In this document: positions 6,322 through 12,696 of the stretch, in pieces
Position numbering within the stretch: the stretch's first letter is position 1
How the letters are laid out: every line of letters starts with the position of its first letter
Assembly (NCBI GenBank): GCA_938008005.1
Contig: CALLLZ010000447.1
Coordinates: forward strand, 1-14,861
Length of the DNA: 14,861 bases
Direction of reading: 5' to 3'
Origin: an uncultured Marinicella sp.
GTDB lineage: Bacteria; Pseudomonadota; Gammaproteobacteria; Xanthomonadales; Marinicellaceae
Made by a program: the position numbers and the translations under genes
The notes under the pieces: model-generated
Databases searched by the model: none
Told to the model about the DNA's origin: nothing
The model's input: the letters and a program-made list of their open reading frames with translations, nothing else

Positions 6322-7446
6322 ATGAATGAAGCTGCCACCATCCAAATAACATGGCGATCAGTGCTGATGCTGGCTGTTTGTATGCCAATATTGATGTCAG
6401 CTTTATTGCTGTTTTGGCAAAAAAAAGAATCCAAATCCGCCATTTTTTTAGGTCTTTTTTTGTTGGCCGCTGTCATTAAAGTGATCCCGCAAATAATTGG
6501 CTTTGCTGGCTTTTACTCTGTGTGGCCAGGTCTCACTTTCGCACCCTTCAATGTTGAGTTCCTGTTTGGTCCTTTGTTGTTTTTTCATGCCTATCATCTC
6601 ATGAATCATAAACCTTTGGGTCCATATAAATGGTTGCTTATTCCAGGTATCTTGCAATTATCTTATTACTTTTGGGCGTTCTTATTTCTTGGTGACTATA
6701 AAAACAAATGGGCTTATAACAACCGTTTTCATGAACCGTACATCATTCCTGTTGAGACTTTGATGGCTGTGTTTTTATTCGTTTTTTGTTGGATAAAAAT
6801 ATATCAGCTCAGTCGTACCTATGAAAAATTTTTAGAGCACAGTCAATCAACTGCTGCAGATTTTAAACCGGTATGGATTCAGAGGCTCTTAATTGCTTCA
6901 CTGTTATTATTGTTCTTGTTTATCATTGCTCAAGTGGTTCCCGTTTTCATCACTGATATGTCATACACGGAAGAATTTCCTTTGGTTGTAGGCATGATGA
7001 TTATTCTGTCTTGGGTTGGGTTTGAAGCCATTCGAAAACTGAATCAGAATTTCCCTAAACTGGCTGTCATCAAATATTGCGAAAACGAAATTTCAAAATC
7101 AAACCCTAGCCGCTCATGGAGTGATGAAATCGTTCAACTTGAAGCACAAATGAAACAACGACAATGGTATCTTGAACCCAGGCTATCACTGCATGAATTG
7201 GCCACTTCTTTAGGTTCTAACGAAACCTATGTCTCTCGAACCATTAACCAAGGGCTGGGGATGTCCTTCAATCATTACATCAACCAACTGCGAGTCAACC
7301 ATGCCAAAAAAATGTTGGCACAACCCCATCAGTCTATATTAAATGTGGCTTTGGACTCTGGTTTTAACTCTAAAGCCACCTTCAACCGCGTGTTTAAGCA
7401 ACATGCTGGGTTAACCCCAAGCCAGTACAGAAAAACACTTTCTTAA
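6322..7446 (+). CDS. 7TM-type membrane-bound AraC family transcriptional regulator
   Basis: The N-terminal two thirds contain about seven hydrophobic segments (roughly residues 13-32, 39-65, 75-94, 103-125, 140-162, 187-212 and 218-240). A cytoplasmic C-terminal AraC/XylS domain follows (about 275-374). The first helix-turn-helix is LSLHELATSLGSNETYVSRTIN; the second is SILNVALDSGFNSKATFNRVFKQHAGLTPSQYR, which contains the family signature (GF.s...F.R.FK...G.TP..yR). Membrane-embedded AraC proteins of this design are common in gammaproteobacteria and Bacteroidetes and often sit next to the gene they control. Here the next gene is a secreted S41 protease 100 bp downstream, a plausible target. 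The ATG at 6322 has only a weak ribosome binding site (cacag), and coupling with the short ORF 16 bp upstream is possible. The ligand is unknown. Confidence 0.9.
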   Translation: MNEAATIQITWRSVLMLAVCMPILMSALLLFWQKKESKSAIFLGLFLLAAVIKVIPQIIGFAGFYSVWPGLTFAPFNVEFLFGPLLFFHAYHLMNHKPLGPYKWLLIPGILQLSYYFWAFLFLGDYKNKWAYNNRFHEPYIIPVETLMAVFLFVFCWIKIYQLSRTYEKFLEHSQSTAADFKPVWIQRLLIASLLLLFLFIIAQVVPVFITDMSYTEEFPLVVGMMIILSWVGFEAIRKLNQNFPKLAVIKYCENEISKSNPSRSWSDEIVQLEAQMKQRQWYLEPRLSLHELATSLGSNETYVSRTINQGLGMSFNHYINQLRVNHAKKMLAQPHQSILNVALDSGFNSKATFNRVFKQHAGLTPSQYRKTLS

Positions 7447-7501
7447 AAGTCTCAAAACAAGTATTAATGGTCTCATATCAAGGCTTAAGACGCTAATTTC
7501 A

Positions 7502-7513
7502 TACAAATTTGTA
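7502..7513. repeat. Perfect 12-bp palindrome upstream of the S41 protease gene
   Basis: TACAAATTTGTA is its own reverse complement and lies 33 bp before the protease start, between it and the AraC gene. It could be a dimeric operator or part of the promoter. It is AT-rich and short, so chance occurrence is quite possible. Confidence 0.3.
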
Positions 7514-7546
7514 AATTAAAGTCTTTATTCTTAATGAGGTACCACC

Positions 7547-8998
7547 ATGAAATACTTTTTCTTCATCCTTTTACTGTTAACTCAATCTAGTTGGGCAACC
7601 CACCCCAGAGATCAATGGTTAACTTTAGCGCAAATAAACAATGACCTCACCTTGGTCGAGTCTGCCTATCAACGCATACACCCGGGATATGGTCGTTATA
7701 TTGATATCAGTGTTTTAGACAAAGCATGGCAATCCATCAAAAATAACGCTCAACAGAATAACGGCATGCGTTTGGCTGATTTTTATTTACAAGTCAGTGA
7801 AACTTTGGCCATGATCCGGTGCGATCACAGCAAAGCAGAGCTACCAAAAACCCTGGCAGATGCCCGAGAAATCATCCCTGTTTATTTACCTCTGACCTGG
7901 ACAATGATTGAAGACCAAGTGATTGTAATCAATGCCACAAAGCAATCAGGTTTAAAACTGGGTGATGTCATCACTCATATCGATGGCATGCCAATTAATC
8001 AGCGCATAACACAGCTAAATAAATATATACCCACTGATGGATTCACAGACCACACAAAAGTCAATGCCATTGCTGCTTCGTCAGAACACCGAGGCGGGGC
8101 ACTCGATCATTTCGGCGCCATGCTGTGGCCAACTGAACCTCAAGCAAATATCACCTATACAGAACTGAGTGGAGTAACCCGTAAAAAAGCTGTTCGACGC
8201 ATTGTTTATTCGGAGTGGAAAAAGCTCAACACCAATAAAAAAAGAAATTTTATTGATGCCGTTAATTTTAAACCGCTCAATAATCACACGGGTTATTTAA
8301 AAATCGACACCTTTGTTAATTACCGCAACCCCATTAAACCCGACAAACTGTATGACCCCATTTTCAAGAAAATTCAAGCCAACCAAACCACCCACCTGAT
8401 TCTTGACCTGCGTCAAAATGGTGGAGGCTCCAATGAACCACATCATCGACTATTGGCTCATTTAATGAGTAAAAAGTTTCGCCCAGCCAAAGATGTTCGG
8501 GTAAAAACGCTGAACCTAGATGGGTTAAAAAAACACCTTTTCACCTGGGAAAAAAGTGCCTTAAACCCAAAAGCATCAAGGTTTAACCATAACGCCGATG
8601 GCAGCTACAGTTTTAAACCAAGTGTTTTAGACGATACTCAATGGATCAAACCAGATAAAACCGCCTTCACTGGCCAATTGATCGTATTAACAAGCCGCAA
8701 CAATTCATCAGGCAGCACCAACTTGATGAGCGCACTTAAGTCGCGACCTAACACCACCTTCGTGGGAGAAGCCACCGGCGGTTCACTTGAAGGCCCCACT
8801 GCTGGGGTGTTGTTTTTCCTGAAATTACCAGAAAGTGGTATCACCGCCCGCATCCCTGTCTTCAGATACTATAACGATGTAGATAACTTCGATGTTGGCT
8901 TGGGCATCACACCTGATGTGACAGTCACCCAAAGTAAAAGTGATTTGATCAACGGCATTGATACCATTTTGGAAGTCGGACTAAAACTAACCCATTGA
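7547..8998 (+). CDS. Secreted S41-family (C-terminal-processing/tricorn-like) serine protease
   Basis: A signal peptide (residues 1-17, ending SSWA) indicates export. A helical N-terminal domain (about 25-110) includes RCDHSK with H94, where relatives have a conserved histidine-containing 'DgHt' motif. A PDZ-like segment follows (about 120-165, GLKLGDVITHIDGMPI). The S41 core begins near 275: LILDLRQNGGGSN (about 284-296), then LTSRNNSSGSTNLMSALK, in which S388 aligns with the nucleophile, and VGEATGG (406-412). No lysine follows in the position used by the Ser/Lys dyad of Prc/CtpA enzymes (GK after GE.T), so catalysis, if present, probably uses a tricorn-like Ser/His arrangement. The usual S-A-x-E after the nucleophile is S-G-S-T here. 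GAGG lies 7 bases before the ATG. The product is probably periplasmic or extracellular; its substrate is unknown. The gene follows the 7TM-AraC regulator and is the last before a convergent block. Confidence 0.88.
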   Translation: MKYFFFILLLLTQSSWATHPRDQWLTLAQINNDLTLVESAYQRIHPGYGRYIDISVLDKAWQSIKNNAQQNNGMRLADFYLQVSETLAMIRCDHSKAELPKTLADAREIIPVYLPLTWTMIEDQVIVINATKQSGLKLGDVITHIDGMPINQRITQLNKYIPTDGFTDHTKVNAIAASSEHRGGALDHFGAMLWPTEPQANITYTELSGVTRKKAVRRIVYSEWKKLNTNKKRNFIDAVNFKPLNNHTGYLKIDTFVNYRNPIKPDKLYDPIFKKIQANQTTHLILDLRQNGGGSNEPHHRLLAHLMSKKFRPAKDVRVKTLNLDGLKKHLFTWEKSALNPKASRFNHNADGSYSFKPSVLDDTQWIKPDKTAFTGQLIVLTSRNNSSGSTNLMSALKSRPNTTFVGEATGGSLEGPTAGVLFFLKLPESGITARIPVFRYYNDVDNFDVGLGITPDVTVTQSKSDLINGIDTILEVGLKLTH

Positions 8999-9010
8999 TG
9001 TAAAGTACCA

Positions 9011-9038
9011 CCCAAAGGGTATTCACATACCCTTTGGG
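9011..9038. terminator. Hairpin between convergent gene blocks, likely bidirectional terminator
   Basis: CCCAAAGGGTAT (9011-9022) and ATACCCTTTGGG (9027-9038) are perfect reverse complements with a 4-nt loop (TCAC). The hairpin lies 13 bp after the protease stop and 20 bp before the stop of the leftward pseudogene, where a shared terminator is expected. Neither side shows a clear T-run, so it may be a weak terminator or a 3'-end-protecting structure. Confidence 0.6.
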
Positions 9039-9057
9039 CCTGAAGAACGCTGAGCCA

Positions 9058-9524
9058 TTACAACTTTTTAAGTGGGTTCAATCCCGTGGTCTTAAACCCC
9101 AGTTTTTGATACAGGGCTTGAGCTGCTTCATTGTGCTTAAAGACATGGAAACATACCCGAATAATGTTTTTTTTCGAGGCCAATTGCTCAATCGCTAAAA
9201 AAGCTTGTGTAGCTAAACCGTTTCTTCTGAACTCACGCCTAATTTCTTTATCGCTGATATACTAAGAAGGCAAGTTATCTTTTTATCAAAATTTCAACCC
9301 ACAAAGAACCAACCACTTCATTCATATCACCTGAAGACAAATTGAGAAAAAGTGTCCCAGGGTATTATTTCCAACCGTTAACTCACGTTCTGTCATACTT
9401 TGCGATGACCATATGCTTCTTCATCGATCCAACGCCCAGCCGCCACACTTTCTTCAGTATAACCTTGAATCGATCGCTTAATAATGGCTCCGTATTCATG
9501 TTCTTTTATAGGTAATAGAGACCT
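9058..9524 (-). pseudogene. Decayed GNAT-family acetyltransferase
   Basis: Read leftward, the region encodes recognisable pieces of a GNAT N-acetyltransferase of about 150 residues in different frames. Piece 1 (9524 to 9393) reads SLLPIKEHEYGAII..., GYTEESVAAGRW and ends in TGA. Piece 2, from about 9400, is frame-shifted: SMTERELTVGNNTLGHFF. Piece 3 is shifted again: LSSGDMNEVVGSLWVEI, then stop. Piece 4 is shifted once more and ends at 9058: EIRREFRRNGLATQAF (the acetyl-CoA-binding R-x-x-G-x-A region), then VFKHNEAAQALYQKLGFKTTGL, the typical GNAT C-terminus. The codon where a start is expected is AGG (9522-9524), directly after the thioesterase stop, as if ATG had mutated. No intact enzyme can be made. 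The order of pieces matches one ancestral gene, formerly the last gene of the thioesterase operon. Confidence 0.88.
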
Positions 9525-9980
9525 TTAAACTGCTAAGCACTCACCTTTTTTTTGTAGTGCAGTAATGGCTTCAAGTAGTTTGATTGTAGGTTTGGTTTTT
9601 TTTCCGCTGTTATAGTCAACCATAACAATTCGACCCGTTCCCAATGTGGTAATGGTCTGTTGCTGTTGACTGTACACACCATATTGCATCATAAAACCAA
9701 ATTCATGGTTTTCCAAAACACTGGCTCCTACAATCACTTGATCGGGATAAACCAATGCCCGCTTAAATTGTGCATTTGTTTCTGCCAGAATCGGCCCAAG
9801 TTGGTCCTTTTGCATATCTTCCATTACCCCTACAGCATTAAAATAAGCCAAACGAGCCGTCTCAAAATACTTAAAATATACGGTGTTATTAACATGCCCA
9901 AAAGCATCCATATCACCCCATTGAACTGGGATATTCACCCGTACAGGAAACGCCTGTTTAAATTCTTTTTCTGTTCTCAT
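9525..9980 (-). CDS. Acyl-CoA thioesterase, 4HBT/YbgC-like hotdog fold
   Basis: The 151-residue protein is of normal length for a single hotdog domain. It carries the 4-hydroxybenzoyl-CoA thioesterase signature VQWGDMDAFGHVNNTVYFKYFETAR (about 19-43). D25 aligns with the catalytic aspartate (Asp17) of the Pseudomonas 4HBT enzyme, and GHVNN plus the later ETAR are typical of FadM/YbgC relatives. Further conserved elements are ETNAQFKRALVYPDQVIVG (about 66-84) and the strand with TGRIVMVDYN. It should hydrolyse an acyl-CoA in the cytoplasm; chain preference cannot be read. It starts 4 bp after the P-loop protein stop and is followed at once by the GNAT pseudogene, so it now ends the leftward operon. 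Confidence 0.9.
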   Translation of the reverse strand: MRTEKEFKQAFPVRVNIPVQWGDMDAFGHVNNTVYFKYFETARLAYFNAVGVMEDMQKDQLGPILAETNAQFKRALVYPDQVIVGASVLENHEFGFMMQYGVYSQQQQTITTLGTGRIVMVDYNSGKKTKPTIKLLEAITALQKKGECLAV

Positions 9981-9984
9981 TTTA

Positions 9985-10491
9985 TCAACGCTTTGAAAAG
10001 CTTTTATATTCGACTTGATTATGGGTTATTTCTCGCTTAGCTCCAGAAAACTGAGCATATAACTCAGCATGGGCTTGATACGAAAACTCATCACGACGTT
10101 CAGTATAGGCTGCTATCCAATTCAGCAGCATGGGTAAATTGTCATCTTGTTCTGCTTTGGTTTTGTATTTATGTGGCTCCCAAGGTCTTTGCCTGGCATT
10201 TTGTTGACACTTGGAAACTGATAAATTCATAAATACGGCTTCATTGGCTTGACCAGCAACCAAACGCAACAAATCCACATAGCAGCCTTCTATCACCCAA
10301 CCCTCATTTTCTTTACAAAACAGTTGTATGGCTTGTTTTGATTCTGACAGTGGTTTTCTGGTGGGTGGTTGGGTTACTTGCCATGCCAAAGTATCTAGGT
10401 CAAGGTGAGCCAACTGACTTTCAGATGCCATATGTTTAGCTAAGGTTGATTTTCCAGAACCTGAGTTACCGAAAATAATTATTTTTTTCAT
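9985..10491 (-). CDS. P-loop NTPase, adenylate-kinase/FlaR-like small kinase family
   Basis: The chosen ATG at 10491 is preceded by AGGGAT at good distance and puts a Walker A motif near the N-terminus: KKIIIFGNSGSGKST (residues 2-16). A longer reading from a TTG at 10521 lacks a ribosome binding site and was not preferred. Further elements are HLDLDTLAWQ (about 29-38), EGWVIEGCYVDLL (Walker-B-like/substrate region), FMNLSVSKC, RPWEPHKY and a C-terminal RRDEFS...H..LY..F.G.K. Such proteins are related to nucleotide/shikimate kinases and to the so-called DNA topology modulation protein FlaR, and are often labelled shikimate kinase or AAA-family ATPase without proof. The substrate is unknown. 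Length is about 168 residues. It lies 45 bp after the cupin gene and 4 bp before the thioesterase gene, in one operon. Confidence 0.85.
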   Translation of the reverse strand: MKKIIIFGNSGSGKSTLAKHMASESQLAHLDLDTLAWQVTQPPTRKPLSESKQAIQLFCKENEGWVIEGCYVDLLRLVAGQANEAVFMNLSVSKCQQNARQRPWEPHKYKTKAEQDDNLPMLLNWIAAYTERRDEFSYQAHAELYAQFSGAKREITHNQVEYKSFSKR

Positions 10492-10536
10492 ACTTATCCC
10501 TGTTTTTTTCGTTTGATTCAACTCAAGAAACAGTGT

Positions 10537-10920
10537 TTATAACGGTTTTAATTGTGTATTAATGTCTTTTGTTAAGTCAGCTTTCACATCACCAGTATGG
10601 GCCGTGGTCTTCTTTTCAAATAACATCAACGTGCACTCTTCTTCTGCCACCGGATTATGCATCACCCCTTTAGGAACAACATAAACCTCCCCTGCCTTTA
10701 GCTCCACAGACTCTGTTTTATCGTCTTTTTTAATTTCAATGATAAGCTGACCATCTAAGACCAAAAAAAACTCATCCTCAAGGTGATCATGCCATGTAAA
10801 TTCACCTTTGACTTTGGCAATTTTGACATAACTATCATCAACCGAGGCTATCACTCTCGGCGACCAATGGTCTGTTATTAATTGAGCTTTTTGCTTGAGG
10901 TTAATTACTTCATTAGACAT
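10537..10920 (-). CDS. Small single-domain cupin protein
   Basis: The 127-residue protein carries both cupin motifs. Motif 1 is G39-EFTWH44-D-H46-LEDE50-FFLVLDG, with the metal ligands H44, H46 and E50. Motif 2 is G77-EVYVVPKGVMH88-N, with the fourth ligand H88. All four metal-binding residues are present, so it should bind a divalent metal. Many such small cupins are sugar isomerase-like or sensory and have no assigned reaction, so I give no specific function. AAAGG lies 8 bases before the ATG. It starts 33 bp after the GGDEF gene stop and precedes the P-loop protein gene. Confidence 0.9.
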   Translation of the reverse strand: MSNEVINLKQKAQLITDHWSPRVIASVDDSYVKIAKVKGEFTWHDHLEDEFFLVLDGQLIIEIKKDDKTESVELKAGEVYVVPKGVMHNPVAEEECTLMLFEKKTTAHTGDVKADLTKDINTQLKPL

Positions 10921-10953
10921 AAATTATACCTTTGTTGGGTGTGGTTAATCGAA

Positions 10954-11664
10954 TCAATAAACCATGGTTCGTTCGCCACCTAATAATTTCGCTTTGTTCA
11001 AAGCTTGGTCAGCATGTTGAATCCAATCACGACAAGAAACCATGCCTTCATGATAAGCCGCCAAGCCTATGCTGCAGGTGGTGTGAAACTTTTTCTCACC
11101 ATACAAAACTTCTGTAGCTTTAAGTTTCAAACAAAGTTTTTCAGCCAGTTTTTTTGCAGGTTCGACAGTCGCATCATGTAATAAAACCAAAAACGTGTCT
11201 TCAGAGAAACGTCCACACAAATCAGTATTACGAACTCTTTCTTGTATTAAACGGGCTGTTGTTTGTACCACCAAATCTCCTGCAGACTGTCCCTTGTCAT
11301 TAACCAAAGATCGAAAGTCATCCAACCCAACCATCATTAAAACGCTGTTGGAAGACTTGTTTCTGATATGCATTTCAAAAATCTCATACAACCTTTTTTC
11401 AAAGTACCTTCGGTTATACAGTTGTGTTAGATCATCGGTACGGCTTAAATACCTCAAATCATTGCGTAAAGCATCTAACTCTTTGGCATTTTTTCTGACT
11501 TTGAGAACCAACAAAAAAATAAAAATTAATAATAAAAAAAACAATAGGTTAACAAAGTTGAACATTGATACCTTATCATTATTGGCTGCATACACAAAAC
11601 CAGTTTGACCTATTAATGCAGACCAAAGAATAGACTTTAAAATTGGTTTTACTTTTTGGCTCAT
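10954..11664 (-). CDS. Membrane GGDEF-domain protein with degenerate active site and intact I-site motif
   Basis: Residues 1-26 resemble a signal peptide (ending VYA), then a short periplasmic piece and a transmembrane helix (about 36-54) lead into a cytoplasmic GGDEF domain (about 72-236, starting RTDDLTQLYNRRYF). The catalytic signature is degraded: residues 154-158 read SEDTF instead of GGDEF, and the first metal-binding aspartate of the DxDxFK motif is glycine (G113-L-D-D-F). Diguanylate cyclase activity is therefore unlikely. The inhibitory-site motif RxxD is kept (R145-N-T-D148) with the canonical five residues before the signature. Together these suggest a c-di-GMP-binding effector rather than a synthase; that is inference. 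A strong ribosome binding site (AGGAGAGGG) precedes the start. It heads the leftward cupin/P-loop/thioesterase operon. Confidence 0.88.
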   Translation of the reverse strand: MSQKVKPILKSILWSALIGQTGFVYAANNDKVSMFNFVNLLFFLLLIFIFLLVLKVRKNAKELDALRNDLRYLSRTDDLTQLYNRRYFEKRLYEIFEMHIRNKSSNSVLMMVGLDDFRSLVNDKGQSAGDLVVQTTARLIQERVRNTDLCGRFSEDTFLVLLHDATVEPAKKLAEKLCLKLKATEVLYGEKKFHTTCSIGLAAYHEGMVSCRDWIQHADQALNKAKLLGGERTMVY

Positions 11665-11705
11665 TACTACACCCTCTCCTTTAATGAACCCCCTTTTCCA
11701 GATTT

Positions 11706-11734
11706 ATTATAAGATGAATTGATCTGCATGAGAA
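11706..11734 (-). promoter_or_regulatory. Candidate sigma-70 promoter for the GGDEF operon
   Basis: On the minus strand TATAAT (11711-11706) is preceded by TTCTCA (11734-11729) with a 17-bp spacer. The -10 box is a perfect consensus match and the -35 matches 4 of 6. It lies 41 bp upstream of the GGDEF start, just after the PLP enzyme stop, so the block 11664-9058 may be transcribed separately from the upstream operon. Confidence 0.45.
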
Positions 11735-11739
11735 TTGTT

Positions 11740-12675
11740 TTATTTATTCACCCCTCCCTGAATGCCACCCGTATGAATAATCAATGGTCGGTCTTTTGCA
11801 GTAATTTGCCTTGATTTAATCAATTGTGCCAAAGCAAAGAAAGATTTGCTGTTGTAGATTTTATCAAGTTGAATCTGATGATGCTGTTCAAATGTGACAC
11901 AAAATCGACTCAACTCCTTTGTATTCTTAGCATAACCTCCGGCATGAAAACCATCTAAAACATCGTAATTTTTTTCTGTGTCAAGGGTTGTTAACCATTG
12001 ATTTATATCATCTTTAATCGAATGTAATCCTTTTAGCACAGCCACACCGATAACTTTACACATCCATTTTTTTTGTGCCACACCATAAACCAAACCTGCC
12101 AACGTCCCACCTGTTCCAACAGGACAAATCAAGTGTGTTGGTGTTTCCTCAACTTGTTGTTGAAGTTCTGCCACAATTTCAGCAACGCCTTGCAGTGCCA
12201 ATTGATTGCTACCACCTTCGGGCAAGACATAACTGTTGGGTGTATTTTTAACCAGGCCTTGAAACACCTGACTTTTCGTTTTCAATCGATAATCTGACCT
12301 TGAAACAAATACCAGCTGCATGCCCAACTGCTTACATTGAAACAATGTTTCTGACCATATGGCTTGATTTTTTTCCAGTTCATGACCTCTAACGACACCC
12401 AATGAGCTTAAACCACATGCCTGAGCAGCAAATGCAGTAGCTAATAAATGGTTTGAATATGCACCACCAAAAGTTATGAGTGTTTCTACGCCTTGTCGTT
12501 GGGCTTCAATTAAATTATATTTCAACTTACGGAGTTTATTGCCTTGAACAAATTCATGGTTTTTATCATCTCGCTTAACCACCACATTAACCCCTGCCAA
12601 TTCAATGGTTTGGCAAGGGGTCATGGGTTGACCTTGCCAAAATTCTAAACCACTCTGTTCATTAAACGCCATCAT
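11740..12675 (-). CDS. PLP-dependent ACC deaminase/D-cysteine desulfhydrase family enzyme
   Basis: The 311-residue protein has the tryptophan-synthase-beta-type PLP fold. Key parts are VKRDDKNHEFVQGNKLRKLKYNL (33-55), with K47 in GNKLRKL as the PLP-binding lysine, and FGGAYSNHLLATA (69-81), where S74 aligns with the phosphate/substrate-contacting serine of ACC deaminase. VLPEGGSN, the phosphate-cradle glycine loop VGTGGTLAG and the terminal IHTGGIQG complete the set. Family members convert D-cysteine to pyruvate, H2S and ammonia, or 1-aminocyclopropane-1-carboxylate to 2-oxobutanoate; the sequence alone does not decide between them. The chain is slightly shorter than canonical members (about 330). 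The ATG at 12675 is followed by a second ATG at 12672. It lies 21 bp after the radical SAM gene and is probably the last gene of that operon. Confidence 0.88.
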   Translation of the reverse strand: MMAFNEQSGLEFWQGQPMTPCQTIELAGVNVVVKRDDKNHEFVQGNKLRKLKYNLIEAQRQGVETLITFGGAYSNHLLATAFAAQACGLSSLGVVRGHELEKNQAIWSETLFQCKQLGMQLVFVSRSDYRLKTKSQVFQGLVKNTPNSYVLPEGGSNQLALQGVAEIVAELQQQVEETPTHLICPVGTGGTLAGLVYGVAQKKWMCKVIGVAVLKGLHSIKDDINQWLTTLDTEKNYDVLDGFHAGGYAKNTKELSRFCVTFEQHHQIQLDKIYNSKSFFALAQLIKSRQITAKDRPLIIHTGGIQGGVNK

Positions 12676-12696
12676 TTCAACTGATAAATACCCACA

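Noticed and set aside
6820..7080. Idea that the AraC protein is a truncated sensor kinase or transporter
   Set aside because: The chain runs unbroken from seven hydrophobic segments into a complete AraC domain, a known architecture.
9660..10040. Plus-strand open frame of 126 codons across the thioesterase/P-loop junction
   Set aside because: Composition is low-complexity (His, Ile, Cys, Phe) as expected of antisense, and both opposite genes are motif-verified.
10492..10521. TTG start giving ten extra residues to the P-loop protein
   Set aside because: The ATG at 10491 has AGGGAT at suitable spacing and places Walker A at the usual N-terminal position.
10921..10935. TATAAT-like box just upstream of the cupin start on the minus strand
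   Set aside because: It lies inside the ribosome-binding-site-to-start spacer and no -35 box occurs at 16-18 bp, so a promoter there is unlikely.
11195..11608. Plus-strand open frame of 137 codons
   Set aside because: It lies wholly antisense to the GGDEF gene, is Lys/Ser-rich with no recognisable domain, and the opposite strand has clear domain conservation.
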